Of a stretch of 64,000 bases of DNA, positions 45,031-54,228 are shown piece after piece. Each line of letters begins with the position of its first letter. Position 1 is the stretch's first letter. The notes beneath the pieces were generated by a model. The model worked only from the letters and a program-made list of their open reading frames with translations. It was not told the origin of the DNA and searched no databases. The position numbers and the translations under genes are program-made. Origin of the DNA: Zymoseptoria tritici IPO323 (Eukaryota; Ascomycota; Dothideomycetes; Mycosphaerellales; Mycosphaerellaceae); NCBI RefSeq assembly GCF_000219625.1, contig NC_018205.1, forward strand, positions 248,001 to 312,000, written 5' to 3'.

Positions 45031-48000
45031 ATGATAAATTACTCTGGTTCGCCGTTCCTGTTATTACTACCTTAGTCGTTGCAACATTTTAAGCTACTAT
45101 ACGTGTCGTTACCTTTAAGGGACGTTACGCAATCGCTACTCGAACTTTCTAACTACCCGTACTAGGAGACTTAGCCGATATTCGGTTATCCGGACTCTTT
45201 AACCGATATTAATACCTCCGACGACGACCTAAACAACTACACTAGCTATAGCGACGACGATATACCTTCTTAACAACCCCTAGAGTCACAGGAACCCTCT
45301 TAGTAGCAGACTCAGCTACTACCAAGCTCGGATACATAAGATATACAAGAGCTAGCGTTGCTAACGCCTACATCTACTTAATAACAACGCTACGAGGACT
45401 ACTACGTTAATAGGGACCCTATCGACGACGCTATATTCGGACGACGTTAAGCAGACGAATACCTTAAAGATCTTAAGGTAGCGATAGCTATAAATACACG
45501 CTAGGTTACAAGGGCTACGGCTACCGCGAATAAGCCAGCTCTAGCAGCTTCAAAAGCCGTCTCGTTTAAGATTACTCCCTCGTAGGCCTCTAAAGGTACT
45601 ACCGTCCTACCTAAGGGAGGCATTGCAGCCCTTATGCCGGCGGAAAAGGCACCTAAGCTCTCTCTGAAGGGGGGCCGCAGTACTGTCGACAGCGCTGTAA
45701 AGAGAGCGAGGGTAGCCGACCCTACTAAGGCTACTAAACTAGCTGCTAAGGAGGGCAAGAGTTTAGCGTTGTAGGTAGCTCTTACTAAACAGCCCAAACC
45801 GGCTCGCAAGCGTTTATCGACAGGGGCTCTAAAACTACTACTATCGAAGTCCAAGAACACTAGTAAGTTCTACAATCCATCTACTAATATAGCTGACTAA
45901 GCTCGTACAATTTTTAGAGCTATTAGTCGACTATAGCGTCGTCGAGACGCCGACTAAGGAAGTTACTAGCCAGCCTCTTCAGGAGTCGACGCCGAAGAGC
46001 TACAAACGTCTCAAATCTACCCCTCTAGCCCCAATCTCTATCTATACTATCTACAAGCTCGTGTTTAACAAGAGGCCGCTTAAGGACTTTAAGATAATAT
46101 ATACCGGCAAGGAGAAGGAACTACAGACACTTGTAACTAAGGCTAGAGGCATAGTAGAGCTGCATATAGAGCGGTAAGGGCTTTAGAAGCGTCTAATTAA
46201 CTAGTTAGCCAAGCTCGTTGCGAAGAAGCATGGCAAACAGTCTAAGGACACTAATATCGACTTTAAGGACGGCATAAGGATTACCGACTTTATAGACAAC
46301 TTAGACCCCTTTATTAAGCACTTCTTAGGCCATACCCTTAGCCTTAAGGTCACCGAGAGCTAGCAGAATACACCGCCGAGCGGCGACGATAATATTAACT
46401 ATATAATCGCTAAGGAGCCGCCGAGCTAAGAGCCTAACCACACGGCTGTTAAGGGACGCAGGAACGCCAACGACCGAACAATAAGTAGCTACTCGTTTAG
46501 CAATAACTTATATAGTAAGCTTATTAAGTCTATAAAGTACACCGACATTAAATGCCCTATCTATAGGAGCACATCGTAGATAGGTTGCATGCAATTTAGA
46601 GGCCAGCACTATAGTGTATTAGGGTGCCATTTTAAGGACTAGCAACAGCGCGTTAAGGCTAACACGGCCGTAGCTAGCTCTATGCCTACCGACATTGTCG
46701 AGAGAGTCTTGTAGTGCAATAAGGATGCTAACAGAGGCAAGAAGAAGGTAGTATTGTTTGTTTGTTTGTTTGTTCGTTTGTTCCATTTACGTCCTTTCGG
46801 AGTCCAAGACTATGTAGGACGGCCTTGCAAGCAAGGCAGTAGATCTATTTACAATCAAATTCTTTCGGTATTCTTTAACCTTAGGGAAAACCCCGTGCCT
46901 AAGGCAGGACCTACAAGCAGAATCTGCCAAAGGACTTCAAAACAGCGTAAGACAAAGGAAATCAAACGAGTGTCGTTGTCTGCAGCCGGGGCTGCAGAAT
47001 TTTCGCGCCAAGCTTTTGTAGAATTTTCAGCGGATCCTTCCGCTATGTCGTTGTCTGCAGCCGGGGCTGCAGAATTTTCGCGCCAAGCTTTTTGCAGAAT
47101 TTTTAGCGGATCCTTCCGCTTCGCATACACGCTGCGAATTCGAAAGAGATGCAGCGTAAGGCGCAAAAGCAGCTGTCCAACTCGCTGCCTTCTCTTGTCC
47201 TCAATATGCCTTTGTGGAACTATATGCCGCCTTCTAGCGCATATAGCTACGTAGGTTAATCGTAGAGTTGTAGATTCCACCGAGTTCTAGCTCTTTGAAG
47301 TGCATGTATACTTCCTTCGAGGGCGACGAAGTCTCTAGAGAAGGGACATGCGATTTCGATTCGGATTTCGAGGAGGTGCGCGTATAGGGCAGAGTGGACT
47401 GCTTCTTTCTTCTTCTCGTTCGTAGCGTAGAGAGCTGTTCGTTCGAATCGTACTGTCGTTCTGTAGCTTGTATCTTCGAGGGGAGGCGTGCCTCTAGGTC
47501 GGTTGTTGTTGTAAGGGAAGAGGGATCGACGGCCTCTCCAATCCTCCGGAGGAAACTTGGCTCTGCGATAGTATCGCAGGTTCGTAGCCGGCACCGCGTA
47601 CAGGTGTTCCTCGTCGCCGGCCAGAAGAAGGTAGTAGCAGCACTAATACAACCGCTAATATAGGCACTGCCGACGCTAATAAATCTATATGCCGGCTAGC
47701 TAATGCCACTATGGGCTCCACCGCCTTATTAAGCCGCTCTATAGCCTCTAACTCTACCTATAGCGGCAGTCGCTACTGCTCGTAGCAGCAGTCCTCCAAC
47801 TATCACCTAATTAGAGGCTATAGACGAGCTGGACTACGTCCGCATATATCTTAAGTAGCTCGGAGTGAAGTTCCCTACTGTGCAAGAGGTAGTGGATAAG
47901 GCGATAGATCCCCTTCGTAAGCAGCACTAGACTATTCGCATACTACAGCAAGAGTCGGACGATGCACTAGCTAAGATAGTTAAGCAGAGGGGTGTAAGGA

Positions 48001-48110
48001 GGCATATATAGAACAGGAAGCTGCACAAGCAGTTCTTCGCACACTATAGCATATAAATAGTGTTATTAACGCCGCCGAGTCGTCCGCGAGTAGTAGAGGT
48101 GTTAGTATAG
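45031..48110 (+). pseudogene. Unknown first gene of the mariner-type element (RIP-damaged)
   Basis: Starts at ATG 45031 and can be followed, with TAG read as lost Gln/Trp, for roughly 700 codons outside the SINE. It has an Asp/Ser-rich start, a basic Lys/Ala-rich section (GGRSTVDSAVKRARVADPTK), a probable small intron near 45,900, then a more conserved part (LVFNKRPLKDFKIIYTGKEK, FIDNLDPFIKHFLGHTL, KGRRNANDRT, MQFRGQHYSVLGCHF). The C-terminal part continues beyond the SINE (LDYVRIYLK-stop-LGVKFPTVQ). The homologous gene at 62,154 shares these blocks, so it is a genuine element gene. I recognise no domain. The basic section suggests DNA binding, perhaps as an accessory transposition protein. 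Confidence 0.6.
46754..47622 (-). mobile_element. SINE-like retroelement, copy 2
   Basis: 869 bp in minus orientation with (GTTT)n at the left. It is flanked by perfect 14-bp duplications AGAAGAAGGTAGTA (46740-46753 and 47623-47636) and interrupts the unknown gene of the mariner-type element. It carries two tandem copies of the hairpin module of about 60 bp, where copy 1 has one. It is little altered by RIP compared with its host sequence. Confidence 0.9.
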
Positions 48111-49100
48111 AATTTTAGCTGTATTCTTTATTGCCCTCCGAGGCTACATCTTAACAACTACTTAGTCGACACTTATGAAATCGAGAAACCATATTCGTCT
48201 ATATTACCACTACCCCCTCGTTAATAAACTATATAATTCGGTAGTGTCGTTGTCGCGATATCGTCGTGAGAAGGTAGTCGACTGAATTTGAGTCTTCGGA
48301 TTTGAGCTAGTGTCGACTCTAGCTCGCTTTAGCCAGCCTCGCAATCCGACATTTCACGTCGCATTACATATCTTAACAGCTACGCGACGCCGCGAGCTAA
48401 TTGTTTTTTTGTATTACACCGACTAATCTGCTGCACACTTCTGTATGCATTAATTAATAGTCAAATGTAGTTGTTAGTGCGCGGTGTGGTCGTAAACATT
48501 TGCAAATTCAGCCGCCGCTAGTCGGAGTTTAATCCAACGCTAGCGCACAATCCCTACGTCTCTATCTCGGCGGAATTCAGAAATGTTTTACGCACAACGC
48601 TACGACGAATATACTATCAATTTTCGTAAATTCAAGTTCCACACGCGAATCGGCGTGTGCGCTATTATATAAAAAAAGAACGAGTATCGTACGAGTAGTG
48701 GTTACTTAGCAATCGTTATAGACCTTTTCGGCGAAGCGACAACGCTAGAGTTTCTCAGAATTCGAGGATCCTTAAATTCTTAGCAACGTCGAAAATCCAC
48801 GCTAAAACAGCGCCCTTAATTATTGCGCGACGACTATATAGTCAAACAACGCGATTGTTTTTTTGTTTAACAGCATATAATCTCTTCTCGAAGCTACGAT
48901 ATTAAGTGCTATTAAACAAGGTGCGCGTTGTTGCGCGAATCGAGTATAAAGTGGTAATCGGGTGTACCCGTTACTAGCGCGTATCCCCGCGGAGGTAATA
49001 ATCTAGGGTATTAGCCTTAAAGTTCATAAGCTTAGCAAATTCTCACATTCAATAACACCACTTTAACTAGCAATATTATTACGACGACGACATATAAAAA
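48111..49100. other. Spacer inside the mariner-type element
   Basis: AT-rich, no reading frame on either strand. It lies between the 3' ends of two convergent genes. TGCACACTTCTGTATGCA near 48,430 is weakly palindromic; nothing else is recognised. Confidence 0.4.
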
Positions 49101-49109
49101 ATAAGAGAG

Positions 49110-50200
49110 CATACAGGGCTCTAAGAGCAAGATAAGGGCTTTCGATTAAGGCTACTATAACAGGAATCGGCTCGTAGGGGGTTATTCTGTAGCTACGTAG
49201 GCATGCTCTAAGCAGTAAGCCCCTTTAAAGAGCTTTATATAGTCGACCTTATCCCCCTAACGCTTGCACGCGAGCTCCAAAAACAGCATAAACTTAGCTA
49301 TCCAGTTACTCTTACTATGCTCTAGCATAAGATGTTTATTCTTCCGCACCTAGTGCTTTATTAGACGGAACGTCTTCTCGATAGGGTTGTAATTAGGTAA
49401 ATATAGTAGTAAGAAGAGCAGACGCACGCCCTTAGCCGCACAGAGCTAGTAGAGGTAGCTACGTTCGTATGTTGCGTAGTTATCTATAATAAGGACTAAA
49501 CGAGGGCTAGGGAATAGTGTCATGCGTAGAAGCACATATATAATAATCCACTTAATAAACGCTTCTATGTTAACGCTGCCTTAACAGATTAAGGGCTCTG
49601 CTATATAGCCGTCTGTTGTGTATGCCGGTAAAACGCTAAATCGCTCTAAGTAGTGTAGGTGTTAAACGTCTCTTGCTACTATGCCCTTTAGTGCCTAACC
49701 CCTTCTTCTTAGCCTTAGTTTATTACTGTAGTATGTCTTATCCACGAACACTAATTAGTAGGCGTAAAGCTCTTGCACCGTTGCCTTATATATAGCTCTT
49801 ATAATAGGATCTCGTTAAGTAGCAGAACGAGCTACTAGCTTAGTTCTAAAGCCTTAACGAAGGATGCATCGATTTACAGTTATCTAATTAACGAAGAGGC
49901 CAAATGTATCTAACAACATCTCTCTTAACTTATTATACTAGTAGGTCGGTCGCTCTACTAGCACGTCTAATAGGTAGGCCTTATATTAAGGCTATATAAG
50001 AAATAGTAGCCTACGCTTAGCTATAGGAAACACCGTGCCGGTAAGGTTGTATCTGCGGATTCGGAGGTAGATAGAAGTGCGAGAGCCTCTGTTACTGTTA
50101 AGAAGTATGTCGATAATGTCGCATAGTAGCTAGCCGTCCTACAAGAGGTATTATAGGAGGTTATTGTCTTATTTCTTAAGGGGAGCTATTGCCCTAGCGA
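49110..50200 (-). pseudogene. Tc1/mariner (DDE_3) transposase, RIP-inactivated
   Basis: Read on the minus strand with TAG as lost Gln/Trp. An N-terminal helix-turn-helix part (LCDIIDILLNSNRGSRTSIY, LRIRRYNLTG) is followed by the first catalytic Asp region (LVFVDKTYYSNKLRLRRRG), VNIEAFIKWIII, the second Asp (VLIIDNYATYERSYLY) and the diagnostic YLPNYNPIEKTFRLIKH with the third acidic residue in PIEK. This is the order and spacing of Tc1/mariner-type transposases. The exact ends are uncertain because of stops. Confidence 0.85.
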
Positions 50201-50439
50201 GCGGAGGAGGATTTTCGAATAAGGTAGTTGTTACGGCCGAACCGGTTAGCCAAAATCCATAATATGTAGATCATTCGACAGCAGACGATTAGGAGATTAA
50301 TCTAAGATACCATGCGCGATAATAGACGTAGTATAGAAGAAGTTATAGTTGATAGTAGTAATGTTGTTGCTCTGCGAAGTAGGAAAGTTTGATTCGAATT
50401 AGAGCCTTGGCAATCCCGAAGATTGTGAGGGTAAGAATA

Positions 50440-50502
50440 ACGTTACCTCAACTGTGAATCTCGTTCGCTGCAGAGGGTTTTTCGACCCGTAGGGAGGGAC
50501 GT
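50440..50502 (-). repeat. Right long terminal inverted repeat, outer tip
   Basis: Its reverse complement starts ACGTCCCTCCCTAC and matches the left tip at 30461 through the AAAAACCCTCT block and into the following AGATT region. TA follows at 50503-50504. This is the outer end of the pogo-type NLR transposon. Confidence 0.85.
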
Positions 50503-50599
50503 TAACATTATCCGTAGAAAGGCATGAGAAACCTCGTGCGCATTCAAATTGATTGTTGTGGCTCGCAACGTAGGGTTGCTCGCCACACTGGGTGGGATG

Positions 50600-52739
50600 T
50601 TATACTCCTACCCTACTCTCTACCCTCACTAACCTCTCCGTCATCTGTGCTATTGCTGCCAATACATCTGCGATACCTGGCTCTGATCTCTTCGGCTCTG
50701 ATCTCTTCGGCTCTGATCTCTTCGGTTCTGATCTCTTCGGCTCTGATCTCTTCGGCTCTGACTGCTTAGGTCTGGCCTTGAAGCTCTTTGCGCGGTCACT
50801 CCTTGCGCTGTCACTATCAGGCGCAATAAAGTCGTCCTCATCCTCATTCTCGTAAACTCCATCGTTCTCATCGAGCTCCACGTCGCTGGCACCCGTGAGA
50901 TCTTCTCCAGAGTTACCGTATCTGGTACCACTGAAGCCGTTCCCGCTTATCGCTTGTCTCCCCCAGGGCTGAGGCGGCGGTTGGCAAGAGGACATCTTGA
51001 CGAATTTCGCAATCTCGTCATCTACGAACTTCTGTCGAAAGACCTTGCCTAGTAAGCTGCGGGTCCAAAACTTGCAGTCCTTGTCGAAGTCCTCTTCTTT
51101 TCCAATACTCCCTAGGACATACTGGATCGGTGCTCGGTATTCAGTCTCACGAGGCATGAACGCAAGACCCCCCCAGTTGAAATTATCAATACTGGTGGCA
51201 TCGATGTCACCCGGTTTGCCTTGCATTTCGCCGAGGACGCGACCGTGCCCGCGGTTCCGGTAGCGCTCGACGACCCCTGGCGCCAATTTGTACGAAGGGA
51301 CAATATGCCAGATCCGAAAAGGAGCATCGTCTTCGCTGACCTGTACTAGAACTTGCCAGAGCGGAACTCGTACTCCTCGAACGGTACGGCCACAATCTCG
51401 GACGGCCCCAATTTCTCGCTCACTGCCATTGTAGTTGACGTGATTTGGTTTGAGCTTGACGCGATGAACACGTGTACGTTTCGTGGAGTTGGAGGGAGTA
51501 TCTGAGCCCTCGTTCTTGTCGCTACCCTGATGCTCCGATTTCGTACCTTCGGACTCTACGGGTTCTTGATTGGAAGCTGAGTCCCTCGTCTGTTCAGAGT
51601 TCTGCTGTGAATACTCTTTGAAAACCGTCGGCCATAGTTCTGGCATGTTACTGGGGTCTTTGTCCCCAGCATTGAGAAGGATCTCACACTTCTGCGTGAT
51701 AGCCTGTTTGACGCTTTCGAACCATTCTGCTGGCTGTTGTTTTTGCTCGCATTGCAGTCTATGCATTTCCCAGCCATCTTCCTTGTATGTTCCCCACTCT
51801 TGTTCACATTCCGCGCGACCTTTCATTATGAATGGGACGAGGTGCTCGACGGCCATTTTCATCGTTTCCATGATAGTAAGGAACGGAATCGAGAGATCCA
51901 ACGTTTTCTTCTCTTCCGCCTGCTTCTCAGAGATCTCCTTGTTCAGGCTTTCCAGCAGTTTCCACAGGTCGCCGCCCCGCACTCCGGCAGTCGAAGGCTT
52001 GTCTAGCATCTTTTGCAGTGGTTCCGTAGCTCGGTTCCAGCGTTCGCGAATATACGCCATGTCGGTCGGGAAGTCGCTCTCGCTTATGCCACTATCAGCT
52101 TCTCCCATAGAGATGTCGGAACCCCGCCGGTTCTGTTTCTCTGCCCTCCGATCGTCCTGCGATCGTTTGATAAATGCAGGATCCTCCGCTGTCATTCTGT
52201 CCCGTATGCTACCATCTGCATTGAAGTACTGAATAGGACAGTCTCCTTGGTACCCATCTCGCGCCCACTGGACCACCTGATTTCGAACAGGTATATAGAC
52301 GCAGGCTCCGTTGAGGTGTATCGCTCTGTTGAGTACTAATATTGCTGTCAGCAAACTGCGCGGCTGTCTTCGTATGGTAGTGAGATTCACCGTCGTAGGC
52401 TTTAGTCCGCTGTTCCGCGTCACTTTTTAACAAGTCCACAAGCTCTGTACGATATCGATCCAGTAAATCGTCACCGTTCTTGAAGTTGGCGTCTTCGAAA
52501 ACATCACGTTCGAAGTGCGGCTTGTGATTACCCGCATCGTCTTTGTCTAGATCAGCGAGAACCTCTACGGAGCTGCGCAGTTCCTCCCTCTCTGCTTCGC
52601 CGAGGTCCTGCTTCGGTGGTGGAAGCGTATCGCTACCCAGGGTTTGCGCTTGTGACTGATCAGGAGTCCCAAGTGGCTTGGTGTTAGAGCCCTGACCAGC
52701 AGGGTCTACGGTTTCGGTTTGAGTGTTGGAGGTGTTCAT
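50600..52739 (-). CDS. Unknown 694-residue protein with SEPKR repeat tail
   Basis: Exons 52739-52391 and 52335-50600 are joined by a 55-bp intron (donor GTGAAT, branch CTGAC, acceptor ATTAG), reading ...TKAYDVLNRAIHLNGACVY.... The N-terminus is polar and disordered, followed by helical stretches (ERWNRATEPLQKMLDKPSTA, IMETMKMAVEHLVPFIMKGR). The middle has a folded-looking region (VRGVRVPLWQVLVQVSEDDA, RIWHIVPSYKLAPGVVERYR, FNWGGLAFMPRETEYRAPI). An acidic stretch (DENDGVYENEDEDDFIAPD) leads to five to six SEPKR repeats and a short helix (ADVLAAIAQMTERLVRVE). No known domain is recognised. The alternating acidic and basic tail suggests a nuclear protein. It is intact and not RIP-altered. Confidence 0.68.
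50680..50768 (-). repeat. 15-bp SEPKR coding repeats
   Basis: The 15-bp unit GATCTCTTCGGCTCT (plus strand) is repeated about five times with one base variant. It codes the SEPKR pentapeptides of the surrounding gene in frame. Confidence 0.9.
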
Positions 52740-53036
52740 CTTCGATATGGCTTTTGTAAGGGTATCTAGTCTAAGCTTAGGTTGGTTGTTGGTTTGATCG
52801 TTGGAGGGGTGGGAACAGCAAGGTATATTTATGTTCCTCCTGTTCGTCTACATCCTGCAGGCACAGTGAAAGGGGTCACTCGTGAGCGATACCCCGGGGT
52901 ATGGAGCCCTCGAGCGCTTACGAGGGGGAGGGGGTCCCGCATGTCTCTACACCTATCGCTCTGCGACGCTGTCCATATAGTCTTAACCCATGCTGTTGCC
53001 TCGCCCGAGGCGATCTTCGCATTGCTTCACCAAACC

Positions 53037-53870
53037 ATGAAGCGCACATCAATCATTCTGACAGCGAGTGCGCTGAGCGCAGGTATTGGGTCAGCGGACA
53101 CCGTATCTATCGATATCGACACTGTAAACATCGACATCTGGTACCAGGGCACAACCCCGTCGTGGTCTGCCACAGCAACTTACTATATGAGTGATCCAGC
53201 TCAAGAACGAAAAACACCTTGCCCTACCCAGTCTCCATCACTGTCGCGCTCAGATGTCTCTTCTCCAACACGCGCTACTCCGATGACTACAGCTCCTCTG
53301 TCTAGCTCTTTCTCTCACAACACTGCGACTGCCACGTTGCCACCCCCGTTATCGACCCAAGTTATACATGTCAGCCCGTGGAACTTGACGTTCGAACCCG
53401 ACGCTTTGAACGCGGCTTCAGGGACCATGCTCGAGTTCTACATCCCTCATAGAGACGTCGGGCTCTATCTTGATGACCCTTCCGGGCCGCCTCTCGCAGT
53501 CGATCAGAGAGGACCGCAGAAGATCGCACACTATCGAGTATGCGGAGAAAAGCCCCATGTGATACACTGTCACGAACAGCGCCTCGCAGGTGCCGAGACC
53601 CAGTTTTGTCTGAATTGTGCGCGTAATGAGAGCGCAAGTGTGAGTTACGGAACGGCGAAGCATCGGGCACCTGCGACAGCACCGGCGACAGCGGCGTCTA
53701 GTACGAGACCATATTCGCGCCTGCCATCGGTGGTCGTTGCTACTGGCAGCGGTAGTGGCGCTACGGGCACTGCTGTTTTCTCTGCGGCGGCGACGCCGAG
53801 GCCAAACCGTTCCGTGGTCTTGTTCGTCCCATTACTTGCCCATACCGGCATTTATGTATTCGGTGTTTGA
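53037..53870 (+). CDS. Secreted Ser/Thr-rich cupredoxin-like protein, likely GPI-anchored
   Basis: Single exon of 277 residues; the frame is open upstream but ATG 53037 places a signal peptide first (MKRTSIILTASALSAGIGSA). A Ser/Thr/Pro-rich stretch follows, then a cupredoxin-like part: VIHVSPWNLTFEPDALNAAS, GTMLEFYI, and near its end CGEKPHVIHCHEQRLAGAET, where the Cys and His residues sit as in the copper site of fungal extracellular serine-rich proteins. The C-terminus has a Ser/Gly/Ala-rich spacer and a hydrophobic end (SVVLFVPLLAHTGIYVFGV) suitable for GPI attachment. Some cupredoxin positions are not obvious, so copper binding is uncertain. It probably acts at the cell surface or wall. 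Confidence 0.55.
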   Translation: MKRTSIILTASALSAGIGSADTVSIDIDTVNIDIWYQGTTPSWSATATYYMSDPAQERKTPCPTQSPSLSRSDVSSPTRATPMTTAPLSSSFSHNTATATLPPPLSTQVIHVSPWNLTFEPDALNAASGTMLEFYIPHRDVGLYLDDPSGPPLAVDQRGPQKIAHYRVCGEKPHVIHCHEQRLAGAETQFCLNCARNESASVSYGTAKHRAPATAPATAASSTRPYSRLPSVVVATGSGSGATGTAVFSAAATPRPNRSVVLFVPLLAHTGIYVFGV

Positions 53871-54228
53871 GACTTCGTTTGCGGAAGCATGCGGCAGCTG
53901 TAGGTATATAGCAGACACAATGTAACAGAGGTTATTGTCGCTATCACTTCGTCAAACACGTCAGCTATGGTTCGGCTGGACTGTGCTCGAGACTCTCGGT
54001 CTTCCGTCGTGACTCGGATCCGAGCCTCTGTCGCAAGGCACATCCTCGCCTCGTGGAAGCCTCACATCGAGCTGTAGAGGCGATTATCTTTGATCATGAT
54101 CTCAGTACGTGTTATTCATTTAGGCTATGTTGTTCGACACTACAGATCATTAGCCCGCCTGCTGTTCCCCCAAACAGAACGCAGCCGGTAACAAGCCTGT
54201 TTGATACTCGATAGGTCATGCTCTTCGC
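53871..54228. other. Intergenic, nothing recognised
   Basis: No coding frame or repeat is seen. It separates the cupredoxin-like gene and the ferric reductase, whose 3' ends face each other. Confidence 0.45.

Larger units (their letters stand above)
44925..50437. mobile_element. Mariner-type DNA transposon with two genes
   Basis: Ends are 57-bp inverted repeats (44925-44981 and 50381-50437, tip TTCTTACCCTCACAATC), differing at one position, and flanked by TA on both sides (44923-44924 and 50438-50439). The element is 5.5 kb including an 869-bp SINE. It contains an unknown long gene (plus) and a DDE_3-type transposase (minus) that converge on a spacer of about 1 kb. The element sits inside the right inverted repeat of the pogo-type transposon and is therefore younger than it. 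A related element starts at 62,045. Confidence 0.88.
30461..50502. mobile_element. Pogo-type DNA transposon carrying an NLR gene, with nested insertions
   Basis: Both ends read TA-ACGTCCCTCCCTAC followed by GGTCGAAAAACCCTCT with one base between (plus strand at 30459, minus strand at 50504). TA flanks the element on both sides, as expected for pogo/Tc1-type target duplication. The inverted repeats extend inward for about 0.6 kb on each side with clear though imperfect similarity. Between them lie a Fot1/pogo-type transposase (minus) and a HET-NACHT-ankyrin gene (plus), 490 bp apart and divergent. Removing the 65-bp tail insertion, the SINE with its LINE, and the mariner element (each with one target duplication) leaves about 8.0 kb. 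The simplest reading is one element that moved the NLR gene as cargo. Against this, the gene could have been trapped between two related repeats. Confidence 0.8.

Noticed and set aside
26942..48110. Reassignment of TAG as a sense codon (Gln/Trp) in the long interrupted frames
   Set aside because: Intact neighbouring genes use TAG normally as stop, the changes occur at both Gln and Trp sites, and some TAA also appear. RIP in repeats explains all of this.
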